Positions 36,614 through 47,371 of a stretch of DNA of 64,000 nucleotides are shown here, piece after piece. Source of the stretch: Diplocarpon mali (taxonomy: Eukaryota; Ascomycota; Leotiomycetes; Helotiales; Drepanopezizaceae); assembly GCA_024741835.1 (NCBI GenBank), contig JAENRP010000080.1, positions 1-64,000 of the forward strand, read 5' to 3'. How positions within the stretch are numbered: the stretch's first letter is position 1; the number at the start of each line of letters is the position of its first letter. The notes under the pieces are model-generated. The model had not been told where the DNA came from, did not search any database, and saw nothing but the letters and a program-made list of their open reading frames with translations. A program made the translations under genes and the position numbers.

Positions 36614-36912
36614 TATAGGTTCTATACCGGTAATCGATATTCACGTGAATATAGTTAAGTACTTATTATTAAAAAGAATCTATTATAATATCTGTCTATC
36701 TTTATATAACTAAGATAGTACCTTTATACCTTTGAATATCCTCCCTCCTATAGTCCCTCTTAGCTATATATAAATATCCTTCTAAGGTCCTCTGGCTGAA
36801 CAGCTGTCCGAAATACATACGAAACCTCTTATATCGCATATGGTATAGCTGTATAGGATAACCTTAGGAACAAGGGCAGGTTGCCTCTTATATAGGAATC
36901 TGCGTACTAATA
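36614..36912 (-). repeat. 3' LTR of copia A2
   Basis: 299 bases. The outer end keeps a perfect palindrome around CACGTG (36,636-36,653, gatattcacgtgaatat), which in the inner LTR at 47,372 has become an all-A/T run. CACGTG is the E-box bound by bHLH activators and might have been part of the LTR promoter. Confidence 0.9.
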
Positions 36913-37012
36913 CTAGTAGTACTCTCTTTTAAAAAGACCTTTTCAACTTGCATAAGGAAGTACGCAGAATAGGTATATAAAGGAGGCAGATCGGTAGCAA
37001 ATAATCAAATGG

Positions 37013-37257
37013 TATAGAGACCTGGAAGTGGAGGATCTCGTGACATAGGTCATATGGTCAGATGAGGACCAAGAAAGGGGTATATATAGGACTACTGTTG
37101 TACTTAGAGACAGCGCGCAATGCCAACTACCTATTCTACCCCTAACTAGTGAATTATCCTAGTTCTTCTTCGGAGAGCCTGCTTATAGTGCTTCCTCCCT
37201 CTTTGTCTTTGGTCTTCACGTAGGCCTATTCTTATAGAGTGTCTCCTTAGCTCTTAT
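37013..37257 (+). repeat. 5' LTR of gypsy A2
   Basis: 245 bases. The outer half is unmutated (ggatctcgtgacatagg, ggtcatatggtcagatg), whereas the same positions in the 3' LTR read ggatcttataatatagg and ggttatatagtcagata. Confidence 0.85.
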
Positions 37258-37792
37258 ATTAGTGATCTACGCAGGGACGATTCCTTTGAGATTTCGTCTT
37301 TATACGACTTTTCCTCTTGATTCTCTTGGTTCGCAGACAAGAGATCAACCCTTCGAAAAACCCTCTTAAGACAACAATCATTCAGTTATTTGGAACTCCT
37401 TTCCGATACGAAGAAGTTTGATTAGCTATAATGGCTACTTTAAATAATAGCAGTTTCGAGTATTTATATAATACTAAACGAAAGCTCTAATCGGGAGTAT
37501 TTCCTCAGCTTCCTTAAAAAGCTAAATCGGATACTTCAGCCGCCTCTACTTGATAGAACCCTATTCTTTGCTTTAGAAATAACCCTTAGGATATATTGAT
37601 TTCGAGAGCTAATAGGAATTGTCCTAGAAGCTAAGATGAATCTTTCTTAAAAACTTTATCTTAGAAATTAATCTTTAACTTAATAAACCTTTACTTACTG
37701 CTAGTAATTGCAGTACCCTTATTTGCTACTTTATACCTATTAAAGAAGTCTTGGCAAAGTATAAATAAACTTTCTATAGAAGCCGGATTTTC

Positions 37793-37815
37793 ACTCCTAG
37801 GCCGGGCCTGCGAGT
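37793..37815. repeat. 23-base imperfect palindrome, best-preserved copy
   Basis: ACTCCTAGGC, CGG spacer, GCCTGCGAGT. Arms pair at 8 of 10 positions. This GC-rich form is probably closest to the unmutated sequence. Confidence 0.75.
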
Positions 37816-38795
37816 AAGAATCTAAAAATGCAATTTTGTATAACTTGAGTTCTTTACCTTCTATACCTTCCCCTTCGATACCTTCCCCTTTGATAACTGC
37901 ACCTGCTTTCTTAATATTAATACTTGAAAATATTAAAAATATCAATTTTAAACCTCCTTCTGACCCTTTGCCCGAATCTTTTTAAGCTTGCCCTAGTCAC
38001 TCTAAGATTGACTCGGATTCTGAAAACTCCTTAGAATACCTTAGGCCCTATATTCGACCTAGCTCCCCCCCTCCTATTAAGATAAATAAAGCGATAATAG
38101 CTGCCTTCAAAGCTATTACTAATCATTTTCCCCTTTTTAGTTCCCTTAGCGCTCCTTATTTCATTAGAGCTAATATTATTAATTTCCTTAAATAATATAA
38201 GGAGACTTATTATAATTTTAGTATTAAATATAATAAGATGATCAATCGACTTTCTTACTACTGCAATTAAACTAGTAAAGATATTATCAAATCTCTACTT
38301 AAGTAGAAGCTTCGCAAGTCCTAGGAACTTCTTACTAAAGCTTTCAAATCTGAATTTTAAGAATTTGATAAATAGCAGATTTGCAATACTTTGGCCTTTC
38401 TAAAGGAGTTTGTTCTTATTACTCGCACTCCTAAGGAACTTAAAAACTACTATCAGACCTTTACTCAAGTATCGAATGCCTTAATCGATTAGAAGATTCT
38501 TAGTGAAGTTGAAAGAAGACGCCTTTTCTTACTTAGATTACCTATTAGCCTTTGAAATAAGATTATTAAGCATTTTAAAGTTAATAAGCGTAATCCTATA
38601 ATATACGCTTAATTTAAAGACTTCTTAACCTTTGCCTTAAAATCAGACTTTAGCAAAAGAACTATTAAGGCGATAGAAAAGGAAAAAGAGCCTACCTCCT
38701 CCTTTACTAAAGATCTTAAAAGCCTAATATAAGAATATTTAAAGGCTCTAGAGGTTACTAAAGAGACAAAGAGAGTTCTAATAGTAATTCCTTTT

Positions 38796-38818
38796 ACTTG
38801 CAGTCCTGGCTTAAGAGT
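38796..38818. repeat. 23-base imperfect palindrome (gypsy A2 gag, second)
   Basis: ACTTGCAGTC, CTG spacer, GCTTAAGAGT, with flanking TTTT on the left and AAAA on the right. Same element position as 6,719-6,741. Confidence 0.75.
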
Positions 38819-39219
38819 AAAATCTGCCTTAAAAATCAAGGAACTTAAAGCCTAGTTTTCTAAACTCTGCATTTAACATTTAGAAACCTTAATCGAAGGC
38901 CTTCTTTAGAAAACTTATTACGCCTCTTAGTTTGGAAATCAATAGGCTTTAGAAGGTAAAAACTAGTACGCGAACTCTAAATACCTAAATCCAGCTTCCC
39001 TTAGGTTAAATAAGCGAGTTGCCACCTTAGAAAGGCTTAATAAACAGCTATATTAAAGAAATTCTTAAATTATCAATTTAATTTTATATAAAGCCTGATT
39101 TTCTTTAGTGAAGTCGCCTCTTAAGTTAGTTAGGGTATATATGCTTAAGATTACTTAAAATTATCTTCAAATTTTCTTTAAAATTGCGATTTAATAGCTT
39201 TAACAATTTTAAGCTTTTA

Positions 39220-39242
39220 ACTCGCGGTCCTAGACTAGGAGT
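39220..39242. repeat. 23-base imperfect palindrome (gypsy A2, after gag)
   Basis: ACTCGCGGTC, CTA spacer, GACTAGGAGT. Probably the same element position as 4,803-4,825. Confidence 0.75.
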
Positions 39243-39342
39243 CGTATTACTAAAGGAAGAAAAGGAGTTTTATCATTTTTATTCGTTTACTACCGCACCT
39301 TCCTCCTTTTCCCCTTTCCCTTTATATATTTCTTTAAAATCC

Positions 39343-39365
39343 ACTCGCGGGCCTGACCTATAAGT
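39343..39365. repeat. 23-base imperfect palindrome (gypsy A2, next to gap)
   Basis: ACTCGCGGGC, CTG spacer, ACCTATAAGT. Same element position as 4,640-4,662. It lies 8 bases before the N gap. Confidence 0.75.
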
Positions 39366-39373
39366 TAAAAAAA

Positions 39374-39405
39374 NNNNNNNNNNNNNNNNNNNNNNNNNNN
39401 NNNNN
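39374..39405. other. Assembly gap (32 N)
   Basis: Unresolved bases directly after a run of A. The gap lies exactly where the gypsy A family's pol should begin, so it may conceal a collapsed repeat rather than 32 real bases. Confidence 0.99.
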
Positions 39406-39562
39406 AAACCCTCTCTCCTCTCCTTACCTTTACAACTTTAGGTACTAACCTTACTTACACTTATTATTTATTTGCAAATAGGGATTAGTATTCTCGGCTT
39501 GCAAGAGTCTTATGTCTTTACTAATAGTAGTAGGGGCCGCTACTTAAGTTAGTTAGGGCATA

Positions 39563-39806
39563 TATAAAGACCTAGAAGTAGAGGATCTTATAATATAGGT
39601 TATATAGTCAGATAAGGACTAAGAAAGGGGTATATATAGGACTACTATTATACTTAGAGATAGCGCGTAATGCTAACTACCTATTCTACCTCTAATTAGT
39701 GAATTATCCTAGTTCTTCTTCGGAGAGCCTACTTGTAGTGCTTCCTCCCTCTTTGTCTTTGGTCTTCACGTAGGCCTATTCTTGTGTTGTATCTCCTCCC
39801 TCTTAT
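39563..39806 (+). repeat. 3' LTR of gypsy A2
   Basis: 244 bases. The inner start is RIP-converted and the outer end (tcttcacgtaggcctattcttgtgttg) is well preserved. Confidence 0.85.
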
Positions 39807-40317
39807 AATGGTAATAAAGAATAAAATAGCAAAGATAAATAGCTTAATAGCAAAGGTAAGTATAATAGGTAGTAAGGATAGTATATAGAAAGTAGAATAG
39901 TAAAGATAAAGGCAAATAGTAAAAAGGGAAAGGAAAGGTATCTAAGTGATAGAAGTAATCTAAAGTCTTTATTCGAGCCTTGTGGTAATGCGATTATAGT
40001 CTAGTTGCATTCTAGTAGGTTTAAGACTCTTTATTAAAGAGTCATCCGGAGTTATAATCCACTATAGTTATAAATTATAATAATTTGTAAAAGGGAAAAG
40101 AGGGGCCTTTGAGAAGGCATATATATTGAGCTTCCCTCCTCCTTTGATCTTTTAACTTTAACTCCTACTTCTTATAAGTAGGTCGATTCTCCCTTTTGCT
40201 TTTAAGTTGATTAATCTTATAGTAGATCTTATCTTATATTATCTTATTAATACTATTATTATTATTAGTAAGTGTTCTAATTATTAGCTGACCCTTTCTA
40301 ATATATATATTGCTAAC

Positions 40318-41225
40318 TTAGATAGTATTTGAATGCAATCCGGAAGACCTACCTAAGGCGTTTTAGGTGCTTTGCGTATATTATACGCAAGTAATATTAA
40401 GAAAGGAGGCTAATAAGAATAATACCGGCTATATATGCGCATTTAATACTCTTACTTTTAAGAAGTATAACTACTGCATTGCGTAGTAGGTAAAGTGTAT
40501 TTTAGTAAGTGCCCTTTAATATCCTCTTGCTTTAATAACCTTTAATAGATATCTATTTTAGATACCTATTTAAGCTTAGGATAAGTATATTATCCTTTGG
40601 AATACTTATATTAGCGGCAATATTAAAGCGATTTAAGAGGTAGCTTAAATCCTATTTAAGGAGACTTAGATATAAATCTTTATAATCCTAAAGACTTGGG
40701 ATGCCCTTTAGCTAGCTTAGCTAAACGAAGCTTATGCCTTTTACTATAGTATCGACCTTGCGAATACTTAGTAGGTTATAAGTACCTTTGAATCTATTTA
40801 ATATTAATAATTAACTGTTTATAAGATCTATTACGCGCTATCTAAGGCGGTAATACTGCCCTTAGGCGTCTTAAGACTTAAGGCGCTAAGGTATTTAGTG
40901 CCCTTTAATATATAAAAGGGTTATCTAGCTTAGCTAAAGGCTATTCTTAGGCTCCCTTTAATAATATCTACTACTAAAAAGGCAAAGGTAGATAGGTACC
41001 TTTTAAGGGCTCTTTAAAGGGTAGGGATTTAGATCTTAGTGATTTAGATAAGCCGAATCTAAAGGAGATCGCAGCCGCTCTTACTTAAGTACGAACTTAA
41101 AAGAAGCGGGCCAACTTGGCCGCTACTTTAAATAGTAAGGCTTTTAAGCCTTAAGGGTTTAAGGATCTACGCCTTAGAAATCCTAGTGCTTAGGATAAGT
41201 GCTTATTAAGAGTAGAATTATTAGT
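40318..41225 (+). pseudogene. Antisense coding-like segment in copia A2 (unknown product)
   Basis: Counterpart of 13,980-14,905 in copia A1, and again opposite to the element's gag-pol strand. Legible parts: CNPEDLPKAF, VLCVYYT, ILRKEANKNNTGYICAFNTL, TFKKYNYCIA, WNTYISGNIKAIQEVA, WDALQLA-LNEAYAFYYSID, VDRYLLRAL, then in another frame DLDLSDLDKPNLKEIAAALT and KRANLAATLNSKAFKP. Where copia A1 has a stop this copy often has the sense codon, and the reverse, as expected if both descend from an intact gene mutated independently by RIP. Family not recognised. Confidence 0.55.
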
Positions 41226-41323
41226 AGATTATTATCTTTAATAATATAATAATTGCTGCTTTGCCATAACCTCCTTCTTTAATACTGCTTAAGTGATAAA
41301 AAAAATGCAAGTACGCGTAGGTA

Positions 41324-41418
41324 AGTAAGAAAAGATAAAAAGAAGGTAGTAATAGTAAGTGTAGGAATATAGTAAGAAAAGATAAAAAAGAAGGTAGTAA
41401 TAGTAAGTATAGGAATAT
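41324..41418. repeat. 47/48-base tandem duplication in copia A2
   Basis: agtaagaaaagataaaaa...gtaggaatat occurs twice in a row (41,324-41,370 and 41,371-41,418). Copia A1 has it once (near 13,835-13,885, inverted), so the duplication arose in this copy. Confidence 0.7.
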
Positions 41419-41748
41419 ATCTTATAGTAAAATAAAAAAATAAAAAAATTGCTAATAGCTTGCAATTAAAAATATCAGATATTATTAATCTAAGACCTTT
41501 TTAAGTCTGGTTATACCTTAATAGGCCTTTATACCTATCCCTCCTTCCTAATAGTTATCGAATTAGTATCTACCAATTGCTAAAGGGCCTGATTTGGATT
41601 GGCTTTTATTATAGCGTTAGTAGGGTTACTAGCGCTATTGATTTAACGTATCTCTATAAGCTCCCTATTCTCATACGATTATCAAATAGCTATTATATCG
41701 ATTATTAATCGCTTCTCCTTTATAATATTTAATTTGATAATATACTTA

Positions 41749-41947
41749 TGTGGTGCGGTCGGCTGGAGGGCCTTCATTGGGTCGCTCAGGAGGCTCGCAG
41801 AAGTAGGAGAAGATGATTGATTGTGTTATTATCTAGTGTATGTATGGTAAGGAGACTTCGGAAAGAAAAAGGGAGAGTCTATGACTCAGCAGGAGTCACG
41901 TGGAGGGTCTCCAGAATAAGTGGAGACTCCGCCCATTCTGCACGACA
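41749..41947 (-). mobile_element. Solo LTR of the copia B family, little mutated
   Basis: 199 bases reading tgtcgtgcag to gaccgcaccaca on the minus strand, with intact TG and CA ends and the TSD actta on both sides (41,744-41,748 and 41,948-41,952). Copia A1 has a single actta at the corresponding place (around 13,505-13,515, inverted). The solo LTR interrupts the RNase H region of copia A2. It retains CpA and TpG steps almost throughout, unlike the DNA on both sides. Solo LTRs arise by recombination between the two LTRs of a full element. Confidence 0.92.
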
Positions 41948-41952
41948 ACTTA

Positions 41953-44900
41953 TATAAGGAGAGGGAATCTATATATATAATAGTAAAGAGGCGGGGTAGA
42001 CTTAGCTTAGCTATTACTATATCGATTATTATAGTTATAGAAACTAGTATATTAATACCTACTACTATAGTATATAGTTCAAAGGCTAGTATAGCTCTTA
42101 TTACTCTCTTATACTTTATTAAGCTATAGTATAGAATATTGCCTTTTAGAATAAACTGCGATTCTCCTTCCTCTTTAATAGCTAATATAATAATATAGCC
42201 GATCTATAAGCTTAAATCCTTATTATTAGCAAAAGATCTATTAATAAATGTAAATAGTTTAGCGTTTTACAAATTAATAGCAAGGTAAGTCAGGCCTCTT
42301 TTAAGGTTATTTTAGATCCACTTAAGTCGCTTATTCAAATTCTCTATATCTTAAACTATTAGATCCTAATATTAGGCTGCAGCTAATAAATCGAAGGAAG
42401 CTTTTAACTAGTAGATTATAGCTAAATAAGCTCCTTTTACTCTCTGCTCTAGGTATTATTACTTATAGCCCTTTTAAAAAGTGTCGACTAGTTCTAGCCT
42501 TTAGCCTTGGCCCTTTTATCGCATATATATTATATTCCCTTTTTAAGAAATAATATACCTATTGAAAGCTAGTGATTTAATGCTCGATAGGTATTATATT
42601 AGCTTTATAAGGAATCCTACCCTTTTGATCTCGTCCTCCTCCTTTTTTAAGAAGTCTGCTTCTTTAAGTATTAAAGTGTCGTTTATTTATATTCCTACTA
42701 TATTAAAAAAGGGAGAAGTGCTTAAGGTTAATAATAGATAAGGGTTATAAGTTGAGTTGACTATATTAAGATTGCTGCAATAGTACTTATAGTAGGTACT
42801 GAACTAATAATTTCCTAATTCGGGAATGCTATAGAGTAGCAGTACTACTTTAAAGACTGTACCTACGGGAAATAGCTTAGCAATATCTTATAAGAGAAAT
42901 ATAAATATATTATATAGTAGCTTTAAAGCTACCTAGGTATACGCTTATATGATATCCTATAGGTTGAGAATGCCCTTCTTACCCTATTCTTTAAAGTATT
43001 CTTAAATTAATGCTAAAAGGCATATTAAAAGGTATTAGCTTACTTATTAGATTATTAAAGATTAGGTAATTATACCTTCCTCCTTTTTACTAGTATCGTT
43101 TTAGGCCTATACAACTAGGCGTGATTTCTTAAATAGGTAATCTATCTCTTTCCCCTTTATCTTATTAACTATTTTTAATTTGAAGATCCTCTTGCCTTTT
43201 ATAGTAGGGTCATTTTTGTTTATTAATACAAATACCCCCTTATTTATCAGCCCTTAGTACTCCTTTAGGCGAGATTGTTAAAAAGGGCGCTTAAGAGTGG
43301 TAATCTTGCCTTTTACCTATAGCTTTTGCGATAGTTCCTAGTCCCTATTCTCCTTCTCTATTAGGAATACCTCCGATTTAGCTATATATAGCTTATTATC
43401 TGCTTTAAAGGATATTTATATCTTAGCGTTATAGTTATTATTAATTGTAAGAAGGCTAGAAATAGGCTTAATAAAGGGAACCTCTACTTTTAGTAATTGC
43501 TTATAGCTATTACGTTGCGGCTTAATTAAGTAAGAGGGCTTTACTTCTTTATTAATATCAGTTGCGTTTTACTCCCTTTTAATAGTCGTTCGATCCTTAG
43601 GTTTAATTCCTTTAGTTTCCTTTAGGCAGTTTTCTTTATTATCGATTTTAAATAGACGTACGCTTATCGATCTAAAGTGCCTTATTCTACCGCTAATATC
43701 GACTATATAGGTTTCGTTCTTTAAGCCTAGGAACTCGAATAGACCTATTTATCCTCCCTTCTCCTAATATACTAATACTAGGTCTTTTAGCCTTAAATCG
43801 TAGATATAAGTAGTTCTAAGGTCATTCCTTATACTTAAAGCGTTATTAACCTTGCAAGTAGTATAGATCTTCCTAACTTCCTTTATAGCCTTCTTGATTA
43901 TTACTACCCTTTGTTTTATTAACAGATTTGGTAGATCTAGTTCAATTAGCCTTAGATATGCCTTAAAAATGAGTAGAGTAGGAATTATCCTATTAGGCCC
44001 TGCTATATTATTAACTGCTTTAACAGCCATTTGCAGCCTCTTATCGTCGCTTAATCGAGGGTATTTAGCTATTATTATCTTAAAGGCACATCTTAAAAGG
44101 CGATGATACTATTCGACCTTACTAATAGAGTAGTACGCCTTTATAGGAATTAGTTTAAAGGTTATTCTTATAGATCTTAAAGAGCTTTTGAACTTTGCTA
44201 AGTTAAAGTTAGTACTATAGTTATATATTATAAAATCAAGAGGTCTAATATACGTATCTAATTAAGCTAATTTAAGGGCTTGAAATACTGCATCGGCCGA
44301 ATATGCTCCTATTCTCTTTTATAAGAACCTTGCGGCTTTAAATCCTATTGCTTCGTCAATTATATAAAGGGCGTTCCTTCTACCGAACTGAGTAATATCA
44401 ATATATATAGTATAATTGAAGTCGATATCGTCTTATAGTTTGAATCGGAATCTATAAGGAGCGTTAGTATAGAGTTGATAATATTAGTATATTTCCCTTA
44501 CTCTTGCTATAATGCTAGAGTCGATATTATAACCGGCCTAGTTCAAGAGGTATTTAAGGCGTTTTACTAATAGATATCCGAATCTTTTATATAGCCTTCG
44601 GATCTCTATTTCTATTAAGTGGCATATATTGATTATACCTTTTGAAGTTATTAGAAGTTGCTCTATTGTATTAAGTAAGAGCTATAGGTGCTTATGTTTT
44701 CTGATAATTAAGTGTTTCTCCTTACTAATTATAAGCAAATTGCGCAGATTGTCGTATTTAGCTCCTATTTTATCGAGTTATTATAAGTAAATTAAAAATA
44801 GTATATCTGCCTTTATAATTAAGAACTCTATAGGGCCTGCCGGTGTTTAAACAGTTGTCTTGCTAATTGCATTTTATAAACTTGCTTTAAAGGTAATTTT

Positions 44901-45050
44901 ATACTTTTCAGCGCTGAGTGGAGCTAGAACTGCGTCTTATATATTTTATAGGGCTTTAAATTAGTTGATTCCTTTTACATTTTTATTTAAAGCGCTTATA
45001 TTAATTAGGAATCCTTAGAAGAATTGATCTGTCTACTATATTATAAATAC
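41953..45050 (-). pseudogene. Copia A2 pol (broken)
   Basis: Minus-strand counterpart of 10,420-13,760, in the same order. The integrase part between 44,030 and 43,764 stays open for 88 codons (VKAVNNIAGPNRIIPTLLIF, KKAIKEVRKIYTTCKVNNAL). RNase H begins before 42,130 and is interrupted by the solo LTR, resuming at 41,748 down to about 41,690. The opposite-strand frame 41,920-42,129 is a shadow of the RNase H region. RIP-type stops elsewhere. Confidence 0.85.
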
Positions 45051-45449
45051 CTTAGGGTCTATTTGTATTGGTTTATTAACCCTTATTATTAAGAGGTATT
45101 TAGCCTTCTGCTTTTCAAGCTAGTTAAGCATAGTTCTTAAGTTATATTCCTAATTAGAAGCTAGGAATACTATAATAAAGTTGATATTACTATCTTTAGG
45201 GTTGCTAATTGCTTAGTCCTCCTCTTCTGAAGACGTTTCTTATTTATCCTTATTAGTCCTATTATCTTTCGAATATGCTCTATTATCTTCTTAAGTAAGG
45301 TATGCCTTATATATTTTATCTATTGGCTTATAGCCTTCGGCTTATCGGCTTACTATATAGTAAGACTTTTAAGCGGCTCTTTCTTCTTTTAAGTGCTTGC
45401 TACTATAGCAGTCCTTTTTCTAATATATAATATACCTTATATAGCCTAG

Positions 45450-46970
45450 TTTTAGTTAAAAGGTTATTCCTCTTTTATTACCTTAAGTAAACTTTATCTT
45501 TCTATTTGAAAAGTATACTATAGATTGCCTTTGCTCTTTAGTTAAATGATATTAGGGTCTATTAGTAGCTGAACTAAGGTGCTAGGGTCTAAATGGTCCG
45601 TCTTAGGCAACTACTCTTGCGCAAGCCTATAAGCTATCTAATAGAGCTAGGAACGTCGCTAGTGGCTTGAAAAGTGCTATTTGAAATAGCCGATTCTTAG
45701 AAATACCTTATATAAGTCTGTCTTTAATAGATCGATCGTTCCTTATACTAATATATAGGCCTAATTGCAGGTTTTATAGCTCCTTAATATAGTTCTTAAG
45801 TTAGGTTAGGATCGGTTTCCCCCTTTAATAGTCTTCTTATTAGAATAGGTTAAATATCAGCTGAAACTACCTCTTTAGGAATCTGCTACTTCTTTCTTTA
45901 GTCTTATAATTGGCCTAAATGGCCTCTATTAGCTTAGCAAACTTGAAGTTCTTATTTTATAAGTATTAATAGTAGTACGTTAAGGCTGAGTCTTATAGCA
46001 TAGATAGAAAGGCTTTATACTATATGCTCTAGTTTATTAAGGCTCTTTAGTATAAATCGGCGAATATATAAAGCTTCTTATTAAGGTGATCTTTCCCGCT
46101 TAAGTATTAAGTCTCTTTAGTATATATCTTACTTAGATTTATAAGGGTTTTGGCCTAATCTAAAGTCAAAGGTTTTATAATATACTAGGATAGTTGAGTG
46201 TTGCTTTAATTAAGGTCTAGAAGCGCTTTTAAACCCTTCCTTATAGCAAAGGGTAGTAACGATCTATCTCTTAATTAGATCGGTAGTATTAGTATTAGAT
46301 TTAGGATCTTTAAGTATTATAAGATTAAGGTTCGCCCTAATTAGGGTTAATAAGGTATTCTTTTAAGGTTATACTATTTGGTTGTTTATCTTAGAGTATC
46401 TGCTTTATATAAGTTGTCTTATAAAGTGTTATTATTGTATTTAAGGTGTCTTTGCTAAAGCGAGTCTTAGTATACTATCTCCTATTTAGCTATAGTAACC
46501 CTTTGAGCAAGTGGCTCGCTTATTCGTATAGATTTGGCAAATTCTAAAGTAGACCTTATTCTATATCTTAGAAATTATGCTATAATTGAGTTTAGTACTT
46601 CTCGGGTCTATGACTTTAGCTGGTCTTTTAGCTACTCGTTTCCTTCTTAGTATACTATATTAAAAAGTGCCTAGCTAATTAAAACGCCCTTCCTATGCTA
46701 AACGTATACTCTATAGTACCGAAGGTCGTCCCTTAGGCGTTATCGAACGTCTTTGTCTAACGATTTAAAGTCGCTAACTGTCTAATCTTAGAACTCCTTT
46801 TAAAAGTCTTCGGCAAAGTATAACCCTCTCCTTTTGCCGTTTTATAATATCTTTCGAAAGTTCTTTACGTATTGATCTTTTGGTTTAAGGGCCTCTTTAC
46901 TAAGTTGATCCTCCTAAGGTCTTATATTCCTTTCGAGGTCCTTTAGTATCTGAGGTTGCCTTAGATTAAG
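45450..46970 (-). pseudogene. Copia A2 gag (broken)
   Basis: Inverted counterpart of the copia A1 gag at 8,400-10,000, collinear with it and carrying many stops. For example, the block at 45,530-45,640 matches 9,840-9,950 inverted. Confidence 0.6.
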
Positions 46971-47371
46971 CGGTATTAATAGTCCCCTTTTAATTATTTC
47001 CTAATATTATCCAAATATTGCTTTGCGCCTTAATAGGGTTTGAAAGAAGTCTAATATAGTTGTATTTTATATATCGTTATACTATTATCTAATTATAGTT
47101 AGGATACCGATTGCACTCTGGTTTTACCTTAATTATAATATATAATAGAACGCAGGTAAAAGAGGATAGTATCTACCTTTAAAGTAATAACTTTGGCTAG
47201 ATTCGCATACCTTTCGCCTTTTCCCCTTTAGTAGTAACTGATATTACTTTATATATTTAGGTTGGTATTTAGGGTAAGCTGGAAATATAATTAAGTACTT
47301 CTTAAAATCAAAAAAGAATTCTTCAGTTTAATAACCTTGCTATCTATAGTAAAGGTGCTATTACTAATTAG

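Larger units (their letters stand above)
37431..38990 (+). pseudogene. Gypsy A2 gag (broken)
   Basis: Starts at an intact ATG (MATLNNSSFEYLYNTKRKL then a stop) and can be followed, with RIP-type stops, through blocks shared with gypsy A1 gag, such as ITNHFPLFSSLSAPYF at about 38,110-38,165 and VIPFTCSPGLRVKSALKIKE at about 38,780-38,840. Two 23-base palindromes lie within it (37,793 and 38,796); the second is in frame and supplies the TCSPGLRV peptide. The end is not located. An 84-codon minus-strand frame at 37,691-37,945 is an accidental shadow. Confidence 0.7.
37013..39806 (+). mobile_element. Gypsy A2: gag-only copy of the gypsy A family, nested in copia A2
   Basis: LTRs at 37,013-37,257 and 39,563-39,806, with the 5-base block aatgg on both sides (37,008-37,012 and 39,807-39,811); exact edges can slide by one or two bases. 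Copia A1 has a single uninterrupted site here (caaatagcaataaag). The interior holds a gag gene homologous to gypsy A1, then the start of the region before pol, then a 32-base N gap and 157 bases to the 3' LTR. Reverse transcriptase, RNase H and integrase are absent. Either the copy is internally deleted or pol is lost in the assembly gap. Confidence 0.85.
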
